Below are positions 1 to 7,736 of a stretch of DNA of 22,531 nt, one piece after another (the stretch's first letter is position 1; each line of letters opens with the position of its first letter). Under the pieces are notes generated by a model. That model made no database searches and was not told where the DNA came from. It saw only the letters and a list, made by a program, of their open reading frames with translations. Source of the stretch: DATDPY01 sp964395765 (GTDB lineage: Bacteria; Bacteroidota; Bacteroidia; Cytophagales; Cyclobacteriaceae); NCBI GenBank assembly GCA_964395765.1, contig CAYNCU010000042.1, positions 1 through 22,531 of the forward strand. Direction: 5' to 3'. A program made the position numbers and the translations under genes.

Positions 1-872
1 GACCATAGATCGTGTTCGTATTCCATTAATTTGTAATCTTCCATTTCAGACATATACAAAGCCAACTTGGGATTATCATATATCTGATCGATCCTGTTAT
101 TATCCGGATTGGATACTTTAACTATCCTCGATGAAAACAATCTCAGAAGGAATGCATCGGCCAAATTCCTGTTTTGAGCCGTATTTTGAGCATTATACCA
201 AATCGCCTGGTCAGGCATGCTCCTGAACAGTTTTTCAAGATCCTTGTATTTAAAGGAGGCTACATCTAAATTCAACTGTGTCGGATTATAATCCGGGCCT
301 AAATCAGCAGGTTTTATCATGGTAAGAGACTGAATATCATGGTACATCCTTGAACGGATATCATCAAAATAAACCTCCTCCTTCATTTCCATTAAATAGA
401 ACTGATTAGGAAATAATTCCGCAGTTGCAGGAGTTGCAGGAGCTGCCGGCTGGTTTGCCGCAGTGCCTGTACCCGTTGTAGAAGAACCCCAACTCGAAGT
501 AGAAGATGAGCCCCAATCACTGCTTGTGTTGCCAAAACTGCCCTGATCAGCACCGGTTTTATAACTAATAGCAGCTATAAAATCTTCCTTGGTCATCCGG
601 TGAACTAATGAATCACTCTTATAAGGTACCAATCTTCCGTCTTTTACAGCATCAATGATAACTTTAGTAATTTCATTGTTATAGGAAAAGAAAGGTCTAT
701 TTTGTTTTTCTCTGAAATCAATATCCCTCCAAACCGTCATCTTGTATAGTTTATGATCTTCACTGACGGGATAAACTGAATTGGGATTTATGGTAACCTC
801 TTTTTCCTGTGCATACAACTCCCCGGCCGCCATTATGAACAATAACACAATAAATAAATTGAATCTTTTCAT
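1..872 (-). CDS. gldN: GldN/PorN, type IX secretion ring protein (3' end cut by window edge)
   Basis: The reading frame opens at ATG 872-870 and is open to base 1, giving 290 codons without a stop. The N-terminus is a Sec signal peptide with a probable cut after YAQ (residue 22). The mature part resembles GldN/PorN, with an early segment rich in basic and aromatic residues (KLYKMTVWRD, residues 41-50) and a C-terminal stretch rich in Glu and Tyr ending EHDLW at the edge. Family members end close to such a motif, so only a few residues are probably missing. In the family, GldN binds the lipoprotein GldK to form a large periplasmic ring under the outer membrane. Residues about 111-150 are an odd Ser/Gly/Thr/Trp-rich linker followed by an Ala/Pro run. 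It is the last gene of gldKLMN, 16 bases after the gldM stop. Confidence 0.93.
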   Translation of the reverse strand, partial: MKRFNLFIVLLFIMAAGELYAQEKEVTINPNSVYPVSEDHKLYKMTVWRDIDFREKQNRPFFSYNNEITKVIIDAVKDGRLVPYKSDSLVHRMTKEDFIAAISYKTGADQGSFGNTSSDWGSSSTSSWGSSTTGTGTAANQPAAPATPATAELFPNQFYLMEMKEEVYFDDIRSRMYHDIQSLTMIKPADLGPDYNPTQLNLDVASFKYKDLEKLFRSMPDQAIWYNAQNTAQNRNLADAFLLRLFSSRIVKVSNPDNNRIDQIYDNPKLALYMSEMEDYKLMEYEHDLW

Positions 873-884
873 ATCACCTCCTTA
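873..884 (-). promoter_or_regulatory. Extended perfect Shine-Dalgarno sequence of gldN
   Basis: Read on the minus strand this is TAAGGAGGTGAT, directly followed by the gldN ATG. It is the full complement of the usual 16S rRNA 3' tail over 12 bases, with four bases between GGAGG and ATG. It fills most of the 16-base gap after the gldM stop. Most other genes in the window have no clear Shine-Dalgarno sequence. gldK has a partial copy at the same distance (AGGTGTT then ATG). Confidence 0.85.
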
Positions 885-888
885 TTAA

Positions 889-2472
889 TTATTTCCCTAT
901 TGGAAATTCTCTAACCACTTCTTTACCCATATTCACATCTTCTATCTTATTTTGAAAATTCATTCTCTGTACGAGATGAACTACGCAAAGTATTTTATCT
1001 CCATCCTTCGCCTGTGCAGCAAGATTGGTAATATTTACATTTTCGGAAGTTACGTCCACTGGGGGAGCTTTGGGGCTTGAACCATGCGCCAGGTAAACTG
1101 TCCATTTTGTAACACGGTATCGGGCATCTTTAGGCAGGAATTTTTCGAAACCTTCGTCCGGGACTGCTTTCATGGTCAATGACCTGGGGCAATTAGGCAA
1201 ACCGGATTTTGGATCCACTTCCTTACCGTCGGCTAACAAAACTATATCCGGCTTAGGTATCGGTTTCACATTGAATTCCTGGTCACCAACATGGTTCCCG
1301 TTACTGCTAACGTGAAGAGTGACTTTAGGTCCTCTTGGTACGATCGTAACACGACCTATAACAGTGGGATCCTTAATTGCATCACCATTCCCAGTCAAGG
1401 AGAAAGTCGGATTATAGTTGGTTCCCAACGCGGGTACCAACACATTCAGCTCATTACCGCAATTAAGATATAAAGCATTCACTGAGGCTGAAGTAATTTG
1501 CATAACAGGTCTGACTGCAAAATAATTTATATCCTGCGTATAGGTCTGACCATTATAAATTATCTGGGCCTGGTAGGATTTTTGTTCTTTGCCAGATTTA
1601 TCATAATTCCCGCCGGATACGTTAAATTCTACCTGGCCGAATCCGTTTTGAACGGGTATACTATCCCCATTAACGAGCATTTTGGGGTTAGCGGATTTTG
1701 AACCGGCGGCGAGGAATAGTTGAGCTTTGTATTTTGCTCCTGCAGCCACGGAATTGGATTCAGGTAAAGCCATCACAATAACCGTATCAAACCGTACTTC
1801 CTCTGCACCCACCTGGGCTGCAAGATCATTCAAGGCCCTTGATTCATCACCCATAACTTCGGTTTCCATCTGGCTAACCGTTGCAATACCTGCAACCGTA
1901 GGCGTGGTTTCAAAGAATAATTCTGCAAAGTCTTTGACCCGCTGGTCCGGATCTTTGGAATAATAAGGAGAATCTTTCCCATCCATGGCCAAAGGAGGGA
2001 AATCATCCTTTCCTATCTGTTGCGTCAGGAAGGCGGCATAATCATTAAGTTTCTTTTTAAGTTCTGCACCCTTATTCTGATTAACCATTAGGTTAGCCAC
2101 CTTTTCCATATCCTTCGCACCCACAATTTCTCCTTTATCATTATAACCGCCGGTTATCTGAACCATCGTACTTTTCAGCGAATCCATATAAGAAATTAAC
2201 TGGCTGGTTCTGGTTCTTACATCCGTAGCTTTCTGCAGAATGAGCTTGTCATTTTCCCGATCACCTCTTTTAGTAACCTGCTGCCCGATAGCCGTTAAAA
2301 TTCCCATATCCTTTGTGGTATTTTCCTTCACCTGGCTTTCAAGACTTCGGTTAATAAAAACGAACCTGTCAAGCACCGAGTTAGCCACCTGTAAGGCTAA
2401 TAGGGAAGTGTAAAAAAGATACATCATCCCAATCATTTTTTGACGAGGGCTTTCTTTTGCTCCACCGGACAT
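889..2472 (-). CDS. gldM: GldM/PorM, motor stalk protein of the type IX secretion system
   Basis: This 527-residue protein starts at ATG 2472. It has the family layout: a short cytoplasmic N-terminus with PRQKM (residues 9-13), one transmembrane helix (about 13-34, MIGMMYLFYTSLLALQV), then a long periplasmic part. The part after the helix is predicted helical to about residue 220, and beta-rich domains follow to the end. Arg10 and Tyr18 sit where the family has conserved polar residues that face GldL. GldM forms a dimer inside a GldL pentamer. It is thought to rotate with proton flow and to carry the movement across the periplasm to the GldK-GldN ring. The length matches the usual 510-530 residues. 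It lies 46 bases after gldL and 16 bases before gldN and has no visible Shine-Dalgarno sequence. Confidence 0.96.
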   Translation of the reverse strand: MSGGAKESPRQKMIGMMYLFYTSLLALQVANSVLDRFVFINRSLESQVKENTTKDMGILTAIGQQVTKRGDRENDKLILQKATDVRTRTSQLISYMDSLKSTMVQITGGYNDKGEIVGAKDMEKVANLMVNQNKGAELKKKLNDYAAFLTQQIGKDDFPPLAMDGKDSPYYSKDPDQRVKDFAELFFETTPTVAGIATVSQMETEVMGDESRALNDLAAQVGAEEVRFDTVIVMALPESNSVAAGAKYKAQLFLAAGSKSANPKMLVNGDSIPVQNGFGQVEFNVSGGNYDKSGKEQKSYQAQIIYNGQTYTQDINYFAVRPVMQITSASVNALYLNCGNELNVLVPALGTNYNPTFSLTGNGDAIKDPTVIGRVTIVPRGPKVTLHVSSNGNHVGDQEFNVKPIPKPDIVLLADGKEVDPKSGLPNCPRSLTMKAVPDEGFEKFLPKDARYRVTKWTVYLAHGSSPKAPPVDVTSENVNITNLAAQAKDGDKILCVVHLVQRMNFQNKIEDVNMGKEVVREFPIGK

Positions 2473-2518
2473 AATTATATCAGTTTTTTGGGTTTACACT
2501 ATATAGGATTAACAGCAA

Positions 2519-3376
2519 CTACGATTTCATGGCGGTCAACATATTGCCATAAATCTTGTTCAAAGCGGCAATATTTGATGTTAAACCGGCCATTTGTTTC
2601 TTGAAATTATCAACATCATCATTAGCCTTTGTGACTCCTTCCAGCGAGGCAGTAAGACTGGTGTAAAATTTATTCATTGCCTTCACGTGGCTGTTGGCAT
2701 CCTGTAATTCAAGTTCATAAACAGCATTCAGGGCTTCAAGGTTTTTGGTCACATTCTGAACCTGGGAATGATATTCCTTGGAGTCTTTTGCTGAGTTAGC
2801 CAGATCTTCAGTAGCCGTTTTCGATACTTCCGCCATATTCTGCATGGCTTTTAAAGTGGCTTCGTAAGATTTATTTACGTTCCCCATTAAATCGGAAGAT
2901 TTTCTCAAATTATTCGCATAATCCGATGTTGTCGCACCCACGTCACCCATCGTAGCCATTTTGGCAACATTATCCGACAATTTTCGCATTCCGCTTCCAA
3001 GACTTTCGATCAATTCAGGACCGATTTTTGCATCTTCAAGCATTTTGTCCAGTTTTTGAGAAACCTGGTCACCGGATCCGCCTCCACCACCCCGGCTGAT
3101 CATCTTCCTGCTTTGGGAAGGTCCGACATCATAGTCTTCTGCTAATTCGGGATAAACTTTTGTCCAATCCACTTCATGATGGGGAGGTTCGAAAGCACTC
3201 AAAAAGAAGATCATCGCCTCAGTCGAAAGACCGACAATCAACATAGCGCTCGCTCCAGGATAATGTTGGATCTTGAACAAGGCTCCCAAGATTACAACGG
3301 ATGCCCCAATACCATAGACTTTGGGCATTATCGTCCTGTACATAAGATCCATGAAGGTACCTTTATTCTGACTCAT
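2519..3376 (-). CDS. gldL: GldL/PorL, proton-channel subunit of the type IX secretion motor
   Basis: This is a 285-residue inner membrane protein. Two transmembrane helices lie at about residues 17-35 and 42-63, joined by the family motif KIQHYPGA. Lys35, His38, Glu53 and Glu63 are the charged residues in or next to the membrane that the family conserves for proton use. A Gly-rich run (about 96-100) leads into a long cytoplasmic region rich in heptad-like Leu, Met and Ala, which looks coiled-coil. The protein is longer than the Flavobacterium form (about 215 residues) and nearer to Porphyromonas PorL (about 309). In the family GldL is a pentamer around the GldM helices. The ATG at 3376 is clear and no Shine-Dalgarno sequence is seen. 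The gap to gldK is 71 bases. Confidence 0.95.
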   Translation of the reverse strand: MSQNKGTFMDLMYRTIMPKVYGIGASVVILGALFKIQHYPGASAMLIVGLSTEAMIFFLSAFEPPHHEVDWTKVYPELAEDYDVGPSQSRKMISRGGGGGSGDQVSQKLDKMLEDAKIGPELIESLGSGMRKLSDNVAKMATMGDVGATTSDYANNLRKSSDLMGNVNKSYEATLKAMQNMAEVSKTATEDLANSAKDSKEYHSQVQNVTKNLEALNAVYELELQDANSHVKAMNKFYTSLTASLEGVTKANDDVDNFKKQMAGLTSNIAALNKIYGNMLTAMKS

Positions 3377-3447
3377 ATTTTTAATGGTTTTTTGGTTATT
3401 GAATTCTCAAGTTAGGAAAAAAAAATTAAATACAAATATTAAGCCCA

Positions 3448-4485
3448 TTAAAACTCAGTTCCCGATGAACGACCAAGATACGTCATAGCACAGCGAAAAC
3501 CAATATAGGAGCGGGTCGTATCTTTATATTCGAAAGATCTCGTCCCGGTTTCGCAGAAGTAAGCAATATCTTTCCATGAACCGCCTCTCACAATTTTCCT
3601 GGGTTCGTTGGCATCGAAATAAGTTGGGTTCAAATCCCAAACTAAAGGAACTGATGCAGGGTTATACGCATCTTCACACCATTCAGAAACATTACCCGCC
3701 ATTCCGAATAAACCATAATCATTTGAAAAGAAAGCATATATAGGGCAAGTATAGGCGTAACCGTCATCGAAATAATTACCTCTTCCCGGTTTAAAGTTGG
3801 CCAGGAGACATCCTTTAGCATTTCTCATGTACGGGCCGCCCCAAGGGTATTTAGCCATATCTCTACCGCCACGGGCTGCATATTCCCATTCTGCCTCGGT
3901 CGGAAGTCTGAAATTGGGTAACTGCCATTCACCCCTGCCTGCCCGGTAATCATTGAGGTAGGCAGTCCGCCAACGACAAAAATATTTTGCCGCTTCCCAA
4001 TCGACGCCAACCACAGGATAATCATCAAAAGCAGGATGAGAGTAATAATAAATCATAAGAGGATCACCCAGATGGTGAGCAAAATCCTTGATCCATACTG
4101 TGGTATCAGGATATAATTCCTTCATTACAAAATCTTCACCCAGTACACTTAATGAATCCTGAAATATATTGTTTATAAACTGGCGGTATTCATTGTTGGT
4201 GATTTCGGAATCATCCATAAAGAACGCCGAAATGGTAATCTGTTTGTTGAAGTTAATATCCGTGTGAGCCACATCTTCATCTGCCTGGCCCATATGAAAT
4301 GTGCCAGCCGGAACCGGAACCATTCCGTAGGGAACCGGCATTCCTGTCCAATTTCGTCCCTGTACACCAATCAATTCACCACGGTCATCGGTTGTCCTTC
4401 CGCCAAATAGTCCGCAACCTCCTAATAATAGACCGCTCAGGATCAAAGGGAGAATGATCCGATAAAGAAATCGTAAATTATTCAT
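3448..4485 (-). CDS. gldK: GldK/PorK, outer membrane lipoprotein of the type IX secretion ring
   Basis: This is a lipoprotein with a formylglycine-generating-enzyme-like (sulfatase-modifying factor) fold. With ATG 4485 as start it has 345 residues, and the lipobox LGGC puts the lipidated Cys at position 24. A longer frame from TTG 4528-4530 would add 15 residues before a normal signal peptide, so the ATG is preferred. An AGGTG stands two bases before it. Family motifs are VPAGTFHMG (58-66), FRLPTEAEWEYAARGG (192-207), GNVSEWCEDAY (264-274), RGGSW (300-304) and YIGFRCA (327-333). GldK is not known to be an enzyme. It forms the periplasmic ring with GldN under the outer membrane. It is the first gene of the tight gldKLMN block. 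Confidence 0.95.
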   Translation of the reverse strand: MNNLRFLYRIILPLILSGLLLGGCGLFGGRTTDDRGELIGVQGRNWTGMPVPYGMVPVPAGTFHMGQADEDVAHTDINFNKQITISAFFMDDSEITNNEYRQFINNIFQDSLSVLGEDFVMKELYPDTTVWIKDFAHHLGDPLMIYYYSHPAFDDYPVVGVDWEAAKYFCRWRTAYLNDYRAGRGEWQLPNFRLPTEAEWEYAARGGRDMAKYPWGGPYMRNAKGCLLANFKPGRGNYFDDGYAYTCPIYAFFSNDYGLFGMAGNVSEWCEDAYNPASVPLVWDLNPTYFDANEPRKIVRGGSWKDIAYFCETGTRSFEYKDTTRSYIGFRCAMTYLGRSSGTEF

Positions 4486-4592
4486 AACACCTGCAATTAA
4501 GTCAATCCAATTTAATTTTCTCAGATTCAACTACTAAACGTTTAACCTTCAGAATACGTCTATTTATAAGAAACATTTTTTCTTGTAACGGA

Positions 4593-4626
4593 TAAATTTA
4601 ATATCTATTTTGAAAAAAAAGGCAAA
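4593..4626 (-). promoter_or_regulatory. Possible promoter for gldKLMN
   Basis: On the minus strand, TTTG (4626-4623) is followed after 22 bases by TAAATTTA (4600-4593). This fits the Bacteroidota pattern TTTG, 19-24 bases, TAnnTTTG, with one mismatch at the last base of the -7 element. Transcription would start about 100 bases before the gldK ATG. The region is very AT-rich, so a chance match is possible. Confidence 0.3.
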
Positions 4627-4636
4627 TCCCCTATAA

Positions 4637-4674
4637 AAATTGTATTATTTGTAATAAAAACAAAATTTTTTCAA
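4637..4674 (-). terminator. Weak AT-rich hairpin after porP
   Basis: Immediately after the porP stop there are imperfect AT-only arms (AAAAATTGT against ACAAAATTTTT), with an inner ATTA/TAAT pair around a TTTG loop. It could slow or end transcription between porP and gldK. The stem has almost no GC pairs, and reading through into gldK is equally possible. Confidence 0.2.
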
Positions 4675-4676
4675 GA

Positions 4677-5639
4677 TTAATGTCTGAATCGTGGCGTTCT
4701 GATAATCTTATGTTCGCTATTTCCAAGGACCGGAAGGGTATAACTAAGCAGAAATTCATGAGAAGTCGGTTGTTTGGCTTGTTGGGCACTAATTATATAG
4801 TCAAAGGCATAACCAATCTTAAAATTGTCATCTTTCAGGAAACTATAGCCAATCATCGCGATCATAGCATCGGATTGGCGGTAGGAAAGGCCACCCCATA
4901 GTTTTTCTCGTAAAGTTGCCAGCAGTGAAATATCAAAGGAATAAGTATTCAGGTCAGTCTTTACAAGGAATGACGGTTTGAGGACAACGTCATAATTAAG
5001 ATCATAGGAATAACCTGCCGTAAGGTACATATGGCTTTTTAAGGCGTTGCGCAGAGAATCCTGCCCGAAATCAAATTCAGACTGGATCAGGTGATCTACG
5101 CTTATTCCAGCATAATATTTTTCAGCCCTGTAATAAACTCCTGCCGCCATATCCGGGCGTATTTGGGATTCCTGGCCTTTATCTGCAAGCAGGGGGTCAT
5201 TCTGGTCAACGTACCTGTACTTTTCAAAATCCATGGTTTGGGAATAAAATCCTGCCCTGATACCCAGACTTAATTTCGAATTTTTAATGCTTAACTGGTA
5301 GGCAAATGACGCTTGTGCCTCAAGGTTATCTACAACACCCAGGTGATCGTTTACGATATGGAATCCTACCCCGCTATTCAGTTTTAAGAGAGGAAGATTG
5401 GCACTGATGACCTGCGTATTCGGAGCGCCTCCTCCGTCAAAGGTGGATTGGTAACCAAACCACTGACTTCGCTGGATAGCCGTAAAACTAACGGCCCCGG
5501 GGATTCCCGCATAGGCCGGGTTATAATACAATGTATTGAACATATACTGTGTGAACTGGGGATCCTGTTGCGCGAAGGAAATTCGTTGCAGGAAGATCAT
5601 CAGCATTGCCAAAACGCCATATCGAAAAATAGTATGCAT
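4677..5639 (-). CDS. porP: PorP/SprF-family outer membrane protein of type IX secretion
   Basis: This 320-residue protein has a signal peptide that probably ends at SFAQ (residues 21-24). It then shows the family hallmark QDPQFTQYMFN followed by YYNPAYAG near the mature N-terminus. The rest has alternating polar and non-polar strands typical of a 14-stranded-type beta-barrel, ending near YTLPVLG and a short basic tail. In the family, PorP/SprF proteins bind the peptidoglycan-side partner PorE or act as cell-surface anchors for particular secreted adhesins. A copy just before gldKLMN, as in the Porphyromonas porPKLMN operon, is usually the core one. The gap to hemD is 89 bases and to gldK 191 bases. 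The ATG at 5639 begins the signal peptide directly. Confidence 0.92.
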   Translation of the reverse strand: MHTIFRYGVLAMLMIFLQRISFAQQDPQFTQYMFNTLYYNPAYAGIPGAVSFTAIQRSQWFGYQSTFDGGGAPNTQVISANLPLLKLNSGVGFHIVNDHLGVVDNLEAQASFAYQLSIKNSKLSLGIRAGFYSQTMDFEKYRYVDQNDPLLADKGQESQIRPDMAAGVYYRAEKYYAGISVDHLIQSEFDFGQDSLRNALKSHMYLTAGYSYDLNYDVVLKPSFLVKTDLNTYSFDISLLATLREKLWGGLSYRQSDAMIAMIGYSFLKDDNFKIGYAFDYIISAQQAKQPTSHEFLLSYTLPVLGNSEHKIIRTPRFRH

Positions 5640-5728
5640 TCGAAATTCCGGAAATAGAGTACAATAATACGTATCAATATGAGTATCTCAAATATTAAAT
5701 TAAGGATTAATAGGCATTTGAAGGGTAT

Positions 5729-6502
5729 TTACCTGGGTTTATTTACACTTTTAATGTATAATTCCAGGGCGCCGGTCATGGAGGGAGCTTCCGGCTGCGG
5801 CGCTTCAATATCGATAATTAAGCCCGCATCTTGTGCGGCTTTGGCGGTTGTTGGACCGAAGGCAGCAATACGAGTTTTATTTTGTTTGAAATCCGGAAAA
5901 TTATCGTAAAGTGATTTAATGCCTGAGGGGCTGAAAAAGGCGATGATATCATAATTCTTTATTGCCAGATTTGAAAGATCACAGGCTACAGTTTTATAAA
6001 TTACCGCTTCACTAAACTGAAAATCATTTTGCTTAAGAAAATCAGGAATGTCGTTCTTCCGGATATTAGAACATGGGAAAAGGAATTTTTCGTTTTTATG
6101 CTTTTTTAGAATTTCAATCAAGTCTCTGGCCGTCTTGGAACCTGTAAATATTTTTCTCTTCCTGATGACAATATATTTTTGCAGGTAATTGGAAGTCTGT
6201 TCAGAGATGCAAAAATATTTCATATCCGTAGGGACTTCGATTTTAAGTTCAATACATAATTTAAAAAAGTGGTCAACAGCATTCCTGCTGGTAAAAATTA
6301 CGGCGGAATGATTCAGAATTTCCACACGCTGGCGTCTGAATTCCTTCACAGGAACAGCTTCAACTTGTATAAAAGGACAGAAATCGACGCTAATATTATA
6401 CTTCTCTATCAATTTATCATACGGAGAATTACCATTCTCCGGATCAGGTTGTGAAATTAATATACTCCTGATTTCAGATAACCTTGTCTTTTCGTTAACC
6501 AT
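5729..6502 (-). CDS. hemD: Uroporphyrinogen-III synthase (HemD family)
   Basis: This 257-residue cytosolic protein has the two-domain HemD pattern. Motifs include FTSRNAVDHFF (70-80), FFSPSGIKSL (189-198) and FGPTTAKAAQDAG (215-227), which build the substrate cleft between two similar alpha/beta domains. In the family the enzyme closes hydroxymethylbilane into uroporphyrinogen III on the way to heme. The family is poorly conserved and has no single catalytic residue, so assignment rests on these motifs and on length. It starts 16 bases after the DUF4271 stop and sits between membrane protein genes and porP. Nothing in the sequence shows whether it also serves secretion. An AGAGAAGA run about five bases before the ATG may act as a weak ribosome site. 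Confidence 0.88.
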   Translation of the reverse strand: MVNEKTRLSEIRSILISQPDPENGNSPYDKLIEKYNISVDFCPFIQVEAVPVKEFRRQRVEILNHSAVIFTSRNAVDHFFKLCIELKIEVPTDMKYFCISEQTSNYLQKYIVIRKRKIFTGSKTARDLIEILKKHKNEKFLFPCSNIRKNDIPDFLKQNDFQFSEAVIYKTVACDLSNLAIKNYDIIAFFSPSGIKSLYDNFPDFKQNKTRIAAFGPTTAKAAQDAGLIIDIEAPQPEAPSMTGALELYIKSVNKPR

Positions 6503-6518
6503 ATATCTTCTCTTTTGA

Positions 6519-7736
6519 TTAGATAACCCATGTCGCGAGCGAGGAATCTAAAATTAATTTTAACCCTAACACAACTGGTATAAGTTCTGAAGCGCAAAGA
6601 TATGAAATAATATACATTTTTTTATAAGGCGCATAATTCAAAATTTTTATCAGGATCAGGGCAAAGCGGGAGAAGGCAATGAATATCAATGAATTTGTCA
6701 GGAAAGTAATATACGAACTGAAATTTATCTTAAACCCGAACAACAACAACACCGAAAGTATACTATATCCTATCAATAAAAACAGGGTAATCCTGCTTGA
6801 TTCTATAAAATGAACTTTCCCGATATCTTTTATCATAAGAATCCTCGACAGGTTTCTCACCAGGTTGAATTTTATCAAAATCCAGAAAAGGACGGAGGCG
6901 GAAATGATTACCCAGTTGATAATCCCTTTAAAGAAAAGATGCTGTTCGGAAAAGACTTGTTGCGAGCCCATCAAAATCAGATAAACAAAAAAACCGAGCA
7001 GCAGAGATTCAAGGATCACAAACAACAAATCCGTACCGGCAACCGGTTTATTCCGGTCTAAAAGATCGTCGGCTTCGGGGCCGGTAAATATTTTAATTAC
7101 ATTGGTGTATTGTCCGAATAGCTTCCTGTCATAATTGATAAGGAAGGCAATATAAGCGGCGATCAGTAATATTCCGATAATCAAAAAGTCCCGGAAGCCT
7201 GAATGATTGGCACGTAGATTATCATTCTTGCTTTCCGAAGAAAGCAGGTCTCCGTTTCCTTTAGTCAGAATCGCGACATTTAATTTGCCTGAATTTTTAT
7301 GCGGAAGGTAAATTCCGAGGATCAATGAATCATCCTCATTGAAACGAAATAAGCTATCCAGATTAAGATTTTTGGTTTCTTCATGCATACTGGAATAAAA
7401 ATATTCACCATTCACAAAGAGGTGGGAGTCTTCAGGTAGAGTGAAACTCACATAGCTTCCCGGAAATTCGTAGCGTTTAATTGGTAACACAATATTGCTT
7501 TCGTTTTTATTAAGGCCTGGTAAAAAGGGTACATAAATGTGCTTTTGGTTATCAAACCGGTATAAACGGTAATTAATGTCTCTTAAATTTCCTTTTCCAC
7601 TACCGGCCAAAGCTGATTGAATGCCGGGGATAAAGCATCCCAATAGAATTAAGAAAATAAAAAATGTATTATATATAGGTGTAAAAGACCTGTTCAAATC
7701 CTCCTTTTGATTAAAAAGCTTAGAAACGCCCCACAT
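6519..7736 (-). CDS. DUF4271 multi-pass membrane protein, function unknown
   Basis: From ATG 7736 the protein has 405 residues. A hydrophobic stretch near residues 25-45 looks like a signal or first membrane helix. An extracytoplasmic domain of about 140 residues follows. The second half has about six transmembrane helices (for example LLIAAYIAFLI, LLLGFFVYLIL and LLIGYSILSVLLL). This two-part layout fits the Bacteroidota family DUF4271, whose role is unknown as far as I know. The start is uncertain. The ATG overlaps the omp85 stop by 17 bases. A TTG at 7697 gives a more normal 11-residue lead before the hydrophobic stretch and has AAGGAGG two bases upstream, which is short spacing. It is tightly linked to omp85 and hemD, so the three are probably co-transcribed. 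Confidence 0.8.
   Translation of the reverse strand: MWGVSKLFNQKEDLNRSFTPIYNTFFIFLILLGCFIPGIQSALAGSGKGNLRDINYRLYRFDNQKHIYVPFLPGLNKNESNIVLPIKRYEFPGSYVSFTLPEDSHLFVNGEYFYSSMHEETKNLNLDSLFRFNEDDSLILGIYLPHKNSGKLNVAILTKGNGDLLSSESKNDNLRANHSGFRDFLIIGILLIAAYIAFLINYDRKLFGQYTNVIKIFTGPEADDLLDRNKPVAGTDLLFVILESLLLGFFVYLILMGSQQVFSEQHLFFKGIINWVIISASVLFWILIKFNLVRNLSRILMIKDIGKVHFIESSRITLFLLIGYSILSVLLLFGFKINFSSYITFLTNSLIFIAFSRFALILIKILNYAPYKKMYIISYLCASELIPVVLGLKLILDSSLATWVI

Noticed and set aside
4486..4530. Fifteen-residue N-terminal extension of GldK from a TTG codon
   Set aside because: The ATG at 4485 directly begins a normal lipoprotein signal peptide and has an AGGTG before it.
5676..5697. Imperfect inverted repeat and TAATATTTG before porP as an operator and promoter
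   Set aside because: The arms need a two-base bulge and the -7 match has an extra base, with no -33 element. It is too weak in AT-rich DNA to list.
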